From Spirochaetota bacterium (GTDB lineage Bacteria; Spirochaetota; Spirochaetia; Treponematales; Treponemataceae), in the NCBI GenBank assembly GCA_023398165.1, contig JAEWSQ010000014.1, positions 1 through 64,000 of the forward strand: a DNA stretch of 64,000 nt, in the 5' to 3' direction. The stretch's first letter is position 1. Every line of letters starts with the position of its first letter. Below are positions 24,221 to 33,385 of this stretch, one piece after another. The position numbers were made by a program, and so were the translations under genes. Below the pieces are notes generated by a model. The model ran no database searches. It was not told the origin of the DNA and saw nothing but the letters and a program-made list of their open reading frames with translations.

Positions 24221-25942
24221 ATGAAAGTAACAGATTTTATTGTTGATTTATTAAAATATCATGGGATTACTCATATTTTTGGTTATCAGGGTGGAATGAT
24301 AACCCATTTAGTAGATTCAATTAGTAAAAGTTCCATCCAATACATTCAATGTTACCATGAACAAACAGCCGCATTCGCAGCCGAAGGGTATGCCAGGGAA
24401 AGTGGTAAATTCGGAGTGGCGATATCAACAAGCGGGCCTGGTGCAACTAACTTAATAACTGGTATTGCAAATGCATATTTTGATTCGATTCCTGTACTAT
24501 ACATAACAGGACAAGTTAATACATATGAATATAAATACAGTTTAAAACTAAAGCAAAAAGGTTTTCAGGAAACAGATATTGTTAGTATAGTTAAACCAAT
24601 TACAAAATATGTAAAGTTAGTTGATAAAATTGAAAATGTACAATATGAAATTGAAAAAGCTATTTATATTGCAATGGAGGGAAGAAAAGGTCCTGTAGTT
24701 ATAGATTTACCAATGGATATACAACGAAGTGATTATTCATTTACATCCCTTAATAAAAATAATTTTTCAAGTCTGTTCTCCATAAAGAAAGATGAAAAGA
24801 ACTGCATCATTGAAAAATTATCACTTTTTTCAATGGCAAAGAGGCCTTTAGTATTGTGCGGTAACGGTGTTGCATCATCAAAAACCGCTTTTGAAGTACA
24901 ACAATTCATTGATAAGAATAAGTTGCCATTTGTTGTATCATTAATGGGTAAAGGTGTTTTAGATGAAACTGGTGAAAATTTTGTAGGAATGATAGGCAGT
25001 TATGGTAATCGATGTGCAAATATTATTTTATCAAAATCAGATAAGGTTCTTGTATTAGGTTCAAGATTGGATTTACGCCAAACAGGAGATATCACCTCAG
25101 AAAACATTAATAAGATACATTTTATACATGTTGATATTGATGAATTTGAATTATGTGATAATCCCATCAAAAATAGGACTACGATACACTCTTCTTTAAC
25201 GGAAATAATGCCATATTTAAATAACATTTCTTTAACCATATCTGATAATTGGAATTCTTTTATACATGATATGAGAGTTGAATTTTCTCAAAAGAGAGAC
25301 GTTGATTTATATGCAAATGAAAAAAAACCATATCTTTTTTTAGAGAAATTACATTCTCAAATTTCGAAGAATGTAACATATACTGCGGATGTAGGTCAAA
25401 ATCAGATGTGGGCAGCGCAGACTTTAGTTTTAAATAAGAATCAGCGTTTTTATACATGCGGCGGGCTTGCTCCCATGGGGTATTCATTGTCTGCCGCTAT
25501 TGGTGCTTCTTTTGCAAATAGGAATAAAAAGATCATTTGCTTAACAGGAGACGGAGGTTTTCAAATTGCATTGCAATCCTTACTGCTAATCAGTCAGTAT
25601 AAATTAAATATCGTTATTATTATTTTTAATAATTTTTCACTAGGAATGATTACTCAATTTCAGTCATTATATTTTAATTCAAATATGGCAGGTACAACAA
25701 AAGAAGGCGGTTATTCTACCCCAAAAATTTCTTTTATTGCCAAAGCTATGTCCTTAAAATACAAAAAGCTTCAAAAAAATGAAGTTAATTTTAATTTTCT
25801 TAAAAATGATGAACCTATAATAATTGAGTTAATACTAAATGAAGGAACAAACGTTGTTCCCAAACTTGAATATAATAAAGCTCTGTATGATATGATGCCT
25901 TATATGAATGAAAATGATATTAAAAGAATTAAAGAATTTTAA
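24221..25942 (+). CDS. ThDP-dependent enzyme, acetolactate-synthase-like (YerE-like)
   Basis: A 573-aa protein with the three-domain layout of the acetohydroxyacid synthase superfamily: catalytic Glu47 in CYHEQTAAFAAEGYA, TSGPGATNLITGIANAYFDS, a central Rossmann domain, and the ThDP motif GDGGFQIALQSLLL. In CDP-3,6-dideoxyhexose loci this family includes YerE, which adds a two-carbon unit from pyruvate to C4 of the keto sugar to make yersiniose. The position right after the E1 and E3 genes supports that role. A housekeeping acetolactate synthase is less likely here. Confidence 0.75.
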   Translation: MKVTDFIVDLLKYHGITHIFGYQGGMITHLVDSISKSSIQYIQCYHEQTAAFAAEGYARESGKFGVAISTSGPGATNLITGIANAYFDSIPVLYITGQVNTYEYKYSLKLKQKGFQETDIVSIVKPITKYVKLVDKIENVQYEIEKAIYIAMEGRKGPVVIDLPMDIQRSDYSFTSLNKNNFSSLFSIKKDEKNCIIEKLSLFSMAKRPLVLCGNGVASSKTAFEVQQFIDKNKLPFVVSLMGKGVLDETGENFVGMIGSYGNRCANIILSKSDKVLVLGSRLDLRQTGDITSENINKIHFIHVDIDEFELCDNPIKNRTTIHSSLTEIMPYLNNISLTISDNWNSFIHDMRVEFSQKRDVDLYANEKKPYLFLEKLHSQISKNVTYTADVGQNQMWAAQTLVLNKNQRFYTCGGLAPMGYSLSAAIGASFANRNKKIICLTGDGGFQIALQSLLLISQYKLNIVIIIFNNFSLGMITQFQSLYFNSNMAGTTKEGGYSTPKISFIAKAMSLKYKKLQKNEVNFNFLKNDEPIIIELILNEGTNVVPKLEYNKALYDMMPYMNENDIKRIKEF

Positions 25943-26019
25943 AAAAGTTACCAAAATCACTTAATTAATTTTGTGATGTATTAAAATATACTATGCAGGT
26001 TTGATCACATTATTCTTTT

Positions 26020-26460
26020 ATGAAAAATATTATAAAGAAATCTAGAAGTATTATTGTTCAGTTTTTAAAATTTGGTATTGTTGGATTCTCAAATACTATT
26101 ATATCATACTTAATATATTCTTTTTTAGTTTTTTTAAATGTAAACTATTTAATTGCTAGTATAATAAGCTTTGTAGTAAGTGTTTTAAATTCTTTTTACT
26201 GGAATAATAAATTTGTTTTCAAAAAAAATAATGAGGAGAATCGTAGTATTTTTTCTACGTTAATAAAAACTTTCACTGCATATTCTATAACAGGTTTATT
26301 CCTTAATAATATATTATTAGTGATATTAATAGAAAAGCTGATTATAAACAAATATTTGGCTCCTTTATTAGTACTTATAGTAACAATTCCATTGAACTTC
26401 ATATTAAATAAGTATTGGGCTTTTAATTCTTATAAAAGGTTGGAAAATGAAAAAGATTAG
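26020..26460 (+). CDS. GtrA-family membrane protein (lipid-linked sugar flippase-like)
   Basis: A 146-aa protein with four hydrophobic helices. FLKFGIVGFSNTIISYLIYS at the start and FYWNNKFVFK in the middle are typical of GtrA. GtrA proteins are thought to flip undecaprenyl-phosphate-sugar made by GtrB across the membrane. It overlaps the GtrB-like gene by 14 bp and leads a GtrA-GtrB-GT-C trio, the usual set for adding side-branch sugars to a finished polymer. Confidence 0.85.
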   Translation: MKNIIKKSRSIIVQFLKFGIVGFSNTIISYLIYSFLVFLNVNYLIASIISFVVSVLNSFYWNNKFVFKKNNEENRSIFSTLIKTFTAYSITGLFLNNILLVILIEKLIINKYLAPLLVLIVTIPLNFILNKYWAFNSYKRLENEKD

Positions 26461-27382
26461 TATCTTAATACCCTGCTACAATGAAGAAGAGAATGTTGTA
26501 CAGATGAGTAATGAAGTTGTTAAAATTTTGGACGAAAAATTATCTGATTATGATTATGAATTAGTTTTTATAGATAATAATTCTTCTGATAGTACTAGAC
26601 AATTATTACGTCAGATTTGTGCTTCAAATGTTAGAATAAAAGCTATTTTTAATGCTAAAAATTTTGGCCAATTTAATTCTCCCTATTATGGAATATGCCA
26701 AACAACCGGAGATTGCACCATTGTTATCTGTTGTGATTTTCAGGATCCTCTCGAAATGATACCTGTATTTGTCAGTGAATGGGAAAAGGGATATAAGATT
26801 GTTACAGGAATTAAATCATCAAGTAAAGAAAATAGGCTGGTAAGATTATTTAGAACAATGTATTATAGGATGATAAAAAAAATGTCAAATATAGAACAAA
26901 TAGAGCATTTTACCGGTTTTGGATTATACGATAAATCCTTTGTTAAAGTTCTACGTGAATTAAAAGACCCTACTCCTTTTTTACGAGGAATTGTTGCAGA
27001 ATTAGGATTTAAACGCAAAGATATTGAATATGAGCAACAAAAACGCCGGGCAGGTAAAACTCATAATAATTTCTATACACTGTATGATGCTGCTATGCTG
27101 AGCTTTACATCATATACTAAATCTGGTTTAAGAGTAGCAACGTTTATTGGTTTTATAATGTCCTTTGTATCGTTACTAATTGCCGTTGTTTATTTTATTA
27201 TGAAAATACTATATTGGGATACTTTTGTAGCAGGAATGGCTCCTATTTTGATCGGTGTTTTTTTAATGGGTTCTTTACAATTATTTTTTATTGGTTTTAT
27301 TGGTGAATACGTTATGAATATGAATACAAGAATTATGAATAGACCTTTAGTAATAGAGGAAGAGAGGATTAATTTTGAATAA
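26447..27382 (+). CDS. GtrB-type GT2 polyprenyl-phosphate glycosyltransferase
   Basis: A 311-aa protein with a GT2 domain (ISILIPCYNEEENV at the start, FIDNNSSDST, CCDFQDPLEMIP, FTGFGLYDKSF) and two C-terminal helices (about 230-250 and 265-290), the layout of GtrB / dolichol-phosphate mannosyltransferase-like enzymes. It transfers a sugar from a nucleotide donor to undecaprenyl phosphate on the inner face. It sits between GtrA and a GT-C enzyme. The sugar could be the unusual CDP-derived one made around it; that is inference. Confidence 0.87.
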   Translation: MKKISILIPCYNEEENVVQMSNEVVKILDEKLSDYDYELVFIDNNSSDSTRQLLRQICASNVRIKAIFNAKNFGQFNSPYYGICQTTGDCTIVICCDFQDPLEMIPVFVSEWEKGYKIVTGIKSSSKENRLVRLFRTMYYRMIKKMSNIEQIEHFTGFGLYDKSFVKVLRELKDPTPFLRGIVAELGFKRKDIEYEQQKRRAGKTHNNFYTLYDAAMLSFTSYTKSGLRVATFIGFIMSFVSLLIAVVYFIMKILYWDTFVAGMAPILIGVFLMGSLQLFFIGFIGEYVMNMNTRIMNRPLVIEEERINFE

Positions 27383-28955
27383 TAGTTTTTTAGTTAATAT
27401 TCATAATTGCATTTCACGCAAATCATACAAAAATAATAATTTAGTTCTCATTTTCATAATATATTTAATATCAAATATATTTTTTTTATTAAATGATTTT
27501 TTATTTTGGGATGATTGGGTTTGGACAGGTAATAAGTTCAAGGAATACTTCCAATATAGCAGAATGCTCGGTAACCTAAATATTAGAGGTATCTTTTTTT
27601 CCATTATTTACATAATGCCTCCAAATGTTTCCCGCTTGATTATTTTACTTGTTTTTTACCTAACTGTAATTTTTTTATATAAAATACTGGAAAAATCAAA
27701 AATAGAAAATAAATATGTTTTTTCCAGCTCATTGATTTTCTCTCTTTTGCCTATTGTAATAATAAAATATTCTTTAAGTATATCATTATATTTTTTATCA
27801 TTACTAGAATTTGTAATTGCTTCTTATTTGTTTATTTGCCAAAAAAAGAATAAAGCATTTCTTTTTCTATCACTAATTTTGTTCTTTTTATCATTTCAGA
27901 TGAGTTCTTTATTATTCTTTTATGCAGTTATATTTATTTATTCATTTTATATAGAGAATAATACAAACAAGTTATCATTGATGAGTATTTTCGTATTTTT
28001 TAAAAAAAATTTACTACATACAATTATTCCTTTCCTTTTTTTTGCTATCAAAATACTTTTTTATAATCCTCTTGGAATTTATGGAACACAAGGGTATAAT
28101 TCAATTAGTTTAGCTAATGTCAAAATTATTCCTAAAAGTATTATACGTTCTGCTCTTGATTTATTTTCATTTCTTTTTAGTTTAAATGGCTCATGGCTTT
28201 TCCTGTTTATTTTTATATCTGTTTTTTTTATTGTAACTATCTTTTCAATGATTAATAGTAAAAAAAATAATCACTTATTAGTAATATTATTTTGCTTCGT
28301 AATGTTGTTTTTTGCTCTTGTACCTTATGCTTTGGTTGGTAAGATTGGTGATACAAAAACAATCATAGAAAGCAGGCATTATTTTCTAACACTTTTCCCA
28401 ATTACTTTTTTAATTGTAGTTATGGGAGATTATGTTTTTTCAAAAAAGAAAGAAATATTTATTCTCTTTATTATCATGTTAATCTATAAAAACTTAGATA
28501 TAGGATATAAATTCTATCAAGATAAATTAATTGGCCAATCTTTTATAGAAAATATAAAAGGTGATACTTATATAGAAAAAAATGAAGTTTTTGTTTTATC
28601 AATAGACGAAGTTGATAAAGGTTATTTTACTAATCAAATTAATGATTATATATTATTTGGATATTTTTGGAAGGCTTTTGGAACTGAAAATCATATTGGA
28701 TACAATACTAACATATCTGATGAAAGTAATATGATCCTATATTATGATAACAAAAATGAATTACCATATAAAATTAAAAATGTAACCAGTATTGATCCAA
28801 CATACGTATTACATCTTCATGTAAATGAAGAAAAATTAACATTTGCAAATAGTATTAAAATTATGTTTTATACTCTCATAAACAAAGAAAAGTATATTAC
28901 CAGTTTAAAAGAAATTACATCCATAAAAACAAGCACTATCAATTATTCGGATTAA
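27375..28955 (+). CDS. GT-C-like multi-pass membrane glycosyltransferase
   Basis: A 526-aa protein with about ten helices in the first 390 residues, then a soluble domain. FWDDWVW near residue 45 sits in the first outer loop, where GT-C enzymes have catalytic acidic residues. It follows GtrA and GtrB and fits the specificity enzyme (Gtr) that moves the sugar from the lipid carrier to the polymer. The start is TTG 27375, overlapping the previous stop by 8 bp, with GAGAGGA upstream. The GT-C assignment is by layout, not by close similarity. Confidence 0.65.
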   Translation: MNNSFLVNIHNCISRKSYKNNNLVLIFIIYLISNIFFLLNDFLFWDDWVWTGNKFKEYFQYSRMLGNLNIRGIFFSIIYIMPPNVSRLIILLVFYLTVIFLYKILEKSKIENKYVFSSSLIFSLLPIVIIKYSLSISLYFLSLLEFVIASYLFICQKKNKAFLFLSLILFFLSFQMSSLLFFYAVIFIYSFYIENNTNKLSLMSIFVFFKKNLLHTIIPFLFFAIKILFYNPLGIYGTQGYNSISLANVKIIPKSIIRSALDLFSFLFSLNGSWLFLFIFISVFFIVTIFSMINSKKNNHLLVILFCFVMLFFALVPYALVGKIGDTKTIIESRHYFLTLFPITFLIVVMGDYVFSKKKEIFILFIIMLIYKNLDIGYKFYQDKLIGQSFIENIKGDTYIEKNEVFVLSIDEVDKGYFTNQINDYILFGYFWKAFGTENHIGYNTNISDESNMILYYDNKNELPYKIKNVTSIDPTYVLHLHVNEEKLTFANSIKIMFYTLINKEKYITSLKEITSIKTSTINYSD

Positions 28956-28982
28956 ATTTATTTTTTCTCAGAGGAGCTAAGT

Positions 28983-29759
28983 ATGAAAGTTGTATTACTC
29001 GCAGGTGGACTTGGAACACGAATTTCTGAAGAAACCGATGTTAAACCGAAACCGATGGTTGAAATAGGCGGAATGCCCATACTCTGGCATATTATGAAAT
29101 TATACTCTCATTATGGATTTAATGACTTTGTAATATGTGCAGGGTACAAAGCGTACTGCATTAAGGATTTTTTTTACCACTACTTTATGCATTCGGCAGA
29201 TATGACTTTTGATATGATAACTAATGAAGTCAAGTATCACAACTCACATGCAGAGCCGTGGAAAGTAACGGTAGTAGATACTGGTATGAACTCTATGACA
29301 GGAGGACGAATTAAAAGAATTCAGCCGTACATAGGGAACGAGCCGTTTATGCTGACATATGGCGACGGTGTATCCAATATTCCGATTGATGAGCTGGTTG
29401 AACATCACAAAAAAAGCGGAAAGCTTGCAACACTTACTGCTGTACAGCCTTCGGGGAAATTTGGTGCGCTTGATATAACAAGTTCAAATGAGATTACTTC
29501 ATTTAAGGAAAAACCGCAGGGCGATGGTGCCTGGATCAACGGCGGTTATTTTATTTGTCAGCCCGAGGTTTTTTCATATATAACTGAAGGCGACAGCACA
29601 ATATGGGAAAGAAAGCCGCTGGAAAAACTTGCAAAAGACGGACAGCTTAATGCATATAAATTTGACGGATTTTGGAAACCGATGGATACCCTTCGCGATA
29701 AGATTGAACTCAATGATATGTGGGCTGCAAATAAGGCGCCATGGAAGGTATGGCAATGA
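28983..29759 (+). CDS. rfbF: Glucose-1-phosphate cytidylyltransferase
   Basis: A 258-aa nucleotidyltransferase of DdhA/RfbF length. VVLLAGGLGTRISEET, KPKPMVEIGGMPILWHIMK, MLTYGDGVSNI, and INGGYFICQPEVF with DGFWKPMDTLRDK are the family's signatures. It makes CDP-glucose from glucose-1-phosphate and CTP, the entry step to CDP-3,6-dideoxyhexoses. GAGGAG precedes the start. Its stop overlaps the ATGA start of the dehydratase gene. From here base composition appears less AT-rich until 32 kb. Confidence 0.95.
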   Translation: MKVVLLAGGLGTRISEETDVKPKPMVEIGGMPILWHIMKLYSHYGFNDFVICAGYKAYCIKDFFYHYFMHSADMTFDMITNEVKYHNSHAEPWKVTVVDTGMNSMTGGRIKRIQPYIGNEPFMLTYGDGVSNIPIDELVEHHKKSGKLATLTAVQPSGKFGALDITSSNEITSFKEKPQGDGAWINGGYFICQPEVFSYITEGDSTIWERKPLEKLAKDGQLNAYKFDGFWKPMDTLRDKIELNDMWAANKAPWKVWQ

Positions 29760-30820
29760 ATTCTCTTTCATTCTATAAAGGTAAAAAAGTTTTCGTAACA
29801 GGGCACTCAGGTTTTAAAGGTACTTGGTTAACAAGAATCCTGCTTCTAACAGGTGCTGAGGTGACAGGATATTCTTTAGAAAGTCCTACAAGTCCTTCCC
29901 TCTTTTCATTAACAGATACTGAAAAAAGTATACACTCAATTACTGCTGATATTAGGAATAGAGAGGTTTTATATAAGGCTCTTGAAGAATCGAAAGCTGA
30001 TATTGTCTTTCATATGGCGGCTCAGCCTTTAGTACGGTTATCGTATAAAGAACCGGTTGAGACCTATGAAACAAATGTCATGGGAACAGTAAATATTCTT
30101 GAAGCTGTTAGAAAGACCGGTTGTGTTAGATCATTTATTAATATTACCACCGATAAAGTATATGAAAATAAAGAATGGTTATGGGGTTACCGGGAGAATG
30201 AAAACTTATGCGGTTTTGATCCGTATTCAAACAGTAAGTCATGCAGCGAGCTGGTAACATACAGCTATAAGAATTCTTTTTTTGCTGCTGCTGATTCTCC
30301 TTCTATATCAACTGCACGAAGCGGGAATGTTATAGGAGGCGGAGACTTCGCACTGGATAGAATTATACCGGACTGTATTAGGGCTGTAGAAAAAAGGGAA
30401 CAGATTGTACTGAGAAATCCGCATTCAACAAGACCATATCAGCATGTACTTGAATGCCTTTCTGGATACCTACTTCTTGCCCAGAAACAATATAATAACA
30501 GCTCATTGTCAGGTTCCTATAATTTCGGCCCTGATGATGAAAGCTGTGTTACTACCGGAGAGCTTACCGAACTTTTCTGTAAAACATGGGGAGACGGCGC
30601 ATCATGGAAAGTTCAAGGAGATGGCGGCCCTCATGAGGCAAACTTTCTGAAACTTGACTGCACAAAAGCAAAACAGGTTCTCGGATGGAAACCTCATTGG
30701 ACAATACAAAAAGCAATTGAAAAAATTGTTGAATGGGAAAAAGCAGCTATAAGCGGACAGAGTGCTGATAAAATAACGGATAAGCAAATTAATGAATATT
30801 TTGGAGAACAGCATGTTTGA
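29756..30820 (+). CDS. rfbG: CDP-glucose 4,6-dehydratase
   Basis: About 354 aa of the extended SDR family: GHSGFKGTWL for NAD binding, MAAQPLVRLSYKEPVETYETNVMGT, the active-site region ITTDKVYENKEW, then YSNSKSCSELVTYSYK, and ARSGNVIGGGDFALDRIIPD. It converts CDP-glucose to CDP-4-keto-6-deoxyglucose, the substrate of the E1 enzyme. ATG 29756 overlaps the previous stop as ATGA and is preferred to ATG 29741. Confidence 0.95.
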   Translation: MNSLSFYKGKKVFVTGHSGFKGTWLTRILLLTGAEVTGYSLESPTSPSLFSLTDTEKSIHSITADIRNREVLYKALEESKADIVFHMAAQPLVRLSYKEPVETYETNVMGTVNILEAVRKTGCVRSFINITTDKVYENKEWLWGYRENENLCGFDPYSNSKSCSELVTYSYKNSFFAAADSPSISTARSGNVIGGGDFALDRIIPDCIRAVEKREQIVLRNPHSTRPYQHVLECLSGYLLLAQKQYNNSSLSGSYNFGPDDESCVTTGELTELFCKTWGDGASWKVQGDGGPHEANFLKLDCTKAKQVLGWKPHWTIQKAIEKIVEWEKAAISGQSADKITDKQINEYFGEQHV

Positions 30821-32147
30821 AAGCATGACAAAAGAAGAAGCAGAAAAAGAAATACTCAATTCAGTAAAAGAATTTTACTCAAAGTTTATGGAAAAACCGG
30901 AATATAAAGACGGAGACAGAATTTCATATGCAAGCCGCGTATTTGATGAAAATGAGATGGTAAATCTTGTAGACAGTTCATTAGAGTTCTGGCTCACAAG
31001 CGGGCGTTATACCGATCAGTTTGAAAAACAGCTCGGAGAGTATCTTAAGGTTCCATACTGCTCTCTTGTAAACTCTGGATCTTCTGCAAACCTGCTGGCA
31101 TTTATGGCTCTCACCTCGCCTCTATTAAAAGAGAGAGCAATTCAAAGGGGTGATGAAGTTATAACAGTAGCCTGCGGATTTCCGACAACAGTAACTCCCA
31201 TTATTCAGTATGGTGCAGTACCTGTATTCATCGATGTTACAATTCCTCAGTATAATATTGATGTTTCAATGCTTGAAAAAGCGCTATCTATAAAGACAAA
31301 AGCGGTAATGGTCGCTCACACTCTCGGGAATCCTTTTGATTTAAAGACAGTAAAAGAATTCTGTGTAAAGCATAATTTGTGGCTTGTAGAAGATAACTGC
31401 GATGCTCTTGGTTCAAAATATACTCTTGACGGTAAGGAATACTTTACCGGTACAATCGGAGATATTGGAACATCGAGTTTTTATCCCCCTCATCACATGA
31501 CCATGGGAGAAGGAGGTGCTGTCTATACATCGAATTCCATGCTTCATAAGATTATAAGATCGATGAGGGACTGGGGGCGCGACTGTGTTTGTCCCTCCGG
31601 CAAAGATAATATCTGCGGACACCGGTTCAGCAGAAAATTCGGTGAACTGCCATTGGGCTACGATCACAAATATGTATACAGCCATTTCGGGTATAATTTG
31701 AAATCCACCGATATGCAGGCTGCTGTCGGCTGTGCTCAGCTTGAAAAGTTCCCGTCTTTTGTTGAGAAACGAAAAGAAAATTGGAATTATTTATACAGCG
31801 GATTGAAAGATCAGGAATCTAAGTTAATTCTCCCCTTGCCTGTTCCAAATGGAGATCCCAGCTGGTTCGGTTTTATGATCACCTGTAAAGATGGTATTGT
31901 CCGCAATAGTCTTGTAAAAGAGATTGAGGAAAAAAACATACAAACGAGGGCATTGTTCGCAGGCAACTTAATTAAACATCCCTGTTTTGATGAAATGAGA
32001 AAAACAGGTACTGGCTATAGAGTTGTCGGAGGTCTGAAAAATACAGATACAATAATGAATAATTCATTTTGGATCGGTGTTTATCCGGGTATGACACAAG
32101 CCATGCTGGATAAAATGATTATAACTATAAAAAATGCAAGTTATTAA
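30813..32147 (+). CDS. rfbH: CDP-4-keto-6-deoxyglucose 3-dehydratase (E1), copy 2
   Basis: About 444 aa and clearly paralogous to the gene at 22758. It keeps the Lys-to-His replacement (YPPHHMTMGEGG) and the CxCx7C iron-sulfur motif (DCVCPSGKDNIC), with the first ligand in EDNCDALG. An insertion of four residues lies between the first ligand and the rest. ATG 30813 is chosen: GGAGA precedes it and it overlaps the previous stop. Sitting directly behind rfbF and rfbG in the usual order, it is probably the original E1, and copy 1 a later arrival. Confidence 0.93.
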   Translation: MFESMTKEEAEKEILNSVKEFYSKFMEKPEYKDGDRISYASRVFDENEMVNLVDSSLEFWLTSGRYTDQFEKQLGEYLKVPYCSLVNSGSSANLLAFMALTSPLLKERAIQRGDEVITVACGFPTTVTPIIQYGAVPVFIDVTIPQYNIDVSMLEKALSIKTKAVMVAHTLGNPFDLKTVKEFCVKHNLWLVEDNCDALGSKYTLDGKEYFTGTIGDIGTSSFYPPHHMTMGEGGAVYTSNSMLHKIIRSMRDWGRDCVCPSGKDNICGHRFSRKFGELPLGYDHKYVYSHFGYNLKSTDMQAAVGCAQLEKFPSFVEKRKENWNYLYSGLKDQESKLILPLPVPNGDPSWFGFMITCKDGIVRNSLVKEIEEKNIQTRALFAGNLIKHPCFDEMRKTGTGYRVVGGLKNTDTIMNNSFWIGVYPGMTQAMLDKMIITIKNASY

Positions 32148-32159
32148 TGTTAGGAGTAT

Positions 32160-33371
32160 ATGATGTTTAATATTAATAAATTTATATCGCAATATGTTAT
32201 TGAACGGGATGAGAGTCTATTTAAAAACGATATTGATAATAATTTTGATAAACTGCAAAAGAAAATTAAGGGAAAATCACTTCTTGTAATAGGAGGGGCT
32301 GGTTCAATCGGAAGTTCCTTTATAAAGGCTTGCTTACCATTTGAACCCTCTTCTCTTGTTGTTGTTGATGTTAATGAAAACGGTTTAGCAGAATTATCAA
32401 GAGATATTAGAAGTACAAAAAATTTATATGTACCGAATGATTATATACCGTATCCAATTAATTATTCTTCAAGTACTTTTGAAAAGCTTTTTCGATCAAG
32501 AGATGGATTTGACATTGTTGCAAATTTTTCAGCACATAAGCATGTAAGAAGCGAGAAAGATATTTATTCAATTGAGGCGTTATTACAAAATAATGTTATT
32601 AATGCAAAAAAACTGTTGGATTTACTTGTTTCGTTTCCGCCGGAAACTTATTTTTGTGTCTCAACAGATAAAGCTGCAAATCCTGTAAATATTATGGGCG
32701 CAAGTAAAAGAATAATGGAAGATGTTATATTTGCATATTCAGATAGTTTTCCTATTAAAACAGCCCGTTTCGCAAATGTTGCATTTTCTAATGGTTCCCT
32801 TCCTGCAGGTTTCTTGGACCGTATATCAAAATTACAGCCAATAAGTGCTCCGAGCGATGTTAGAAGATATTTTGTATCTCCTCAAGAAAGTGGAGAAATA
32901 TGTATGTTGTCATGTATGTTAGGTAATACCCGCGATATTTTCTTTCCAAAACTCGATGAGTCTAAGATGAAAACTTTTTCTGATATTTCAAATAATCTTC
33001 TTAGAGAACTTGGTTTTACTCCATTATTATGTAAATCCGATAAAGAAGCACTCTTAAAGGCTGATGATCTTAAGAATGGTTCACATAATTACCCTGTATA
33101 TTATTCCTTGTCTGATACTACAGGGGAAAAACAGTTTGAAGAATTCTACACTTCTGACGAAAGTGTGTGCATGAATAAATTTAAATCACTAGGTATTGTT
33201 TCAAAAACTGAGAAGAAAGATATAAAGGATATTGAACTATTTATTGATAAGCTGGTAAAAGAGTTTTCTTCTGATACTACTTCAAAGGATCAAGTTGTTA
33301 ATATACTAAAAAGTTTCCTTCCTAATTTTGTTCATGAAGAGATGGGCAAATCGCTAGATGCAAAAATGTAA
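32160..33371 (+). CDS. SDR nucleotide-sugar 4,6-dehydratase (LegB/PseB/CapD-like)
   Basis: A 403-aa protein. VIGGAGSIGSSFIKACLPF binds NAD, followed by VANFSAHKHVRSEKDIYSIEALLQNN, STDKAANPVNIMGASKRIMEDV and ARFANVAFSNGSLPAGFLDRI, as in UDP-GlcNAc 4,6-dehydratases of the FlaA1/PseB/LegB group. The next genes are LegC, G, H and I types, so it most likely makes the 4-keto-6-deoxy-HexNAc that begins nonulosonate synthesis. The extra C-terminal 110 residues resemble CapD-type tails. Confidence 0.82.
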   Translation: MMFNINKFISQYVIERDESLFKNDIDNNFDKLQKKIKGKSLLVIGGAGSIGSSFIKACLPFEPSSLVVVDVNENGLAELSRDIRSTKNLYVPNDYIPYPINYSSSTFEKLFRSRDGFDIVANFSAHKHVRSEKDIYSIEALLQNNVINAKKLLDLLVSFPPETYFCVSTDKAANPVNIMGASKRIMEDVIFAYSDSFPIKTARFANVAFSNGSLPAGFLDRISKLQPISAPSDVRRYFVSPQESGEICMLSCMLGNTRDIFFPKLDESKMKTFSDISNNLLRELGFTPLLCKSDKEALLKADDLKNGSHNYPVYYSLSDTTGEKQFEEFYTSDESVCMNKFKSLGIVSKTEKKDIKDIELFIDKLVKEFSSDTTSKDQVVNILKSFLPNFVHEEMGKSLDAKM

Positions 33372-33385
33372 TAAGAAGGTATATC

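Noticed and set aside
24221..25942. A housekeeping acetolactate synthase large subunit
   Set aside because: There are no ilvN, ilvC or leucine genes nearby, and it lies inside the CDP-dideoxysugar genes. A second member of the same subfamily lies in the same locus.
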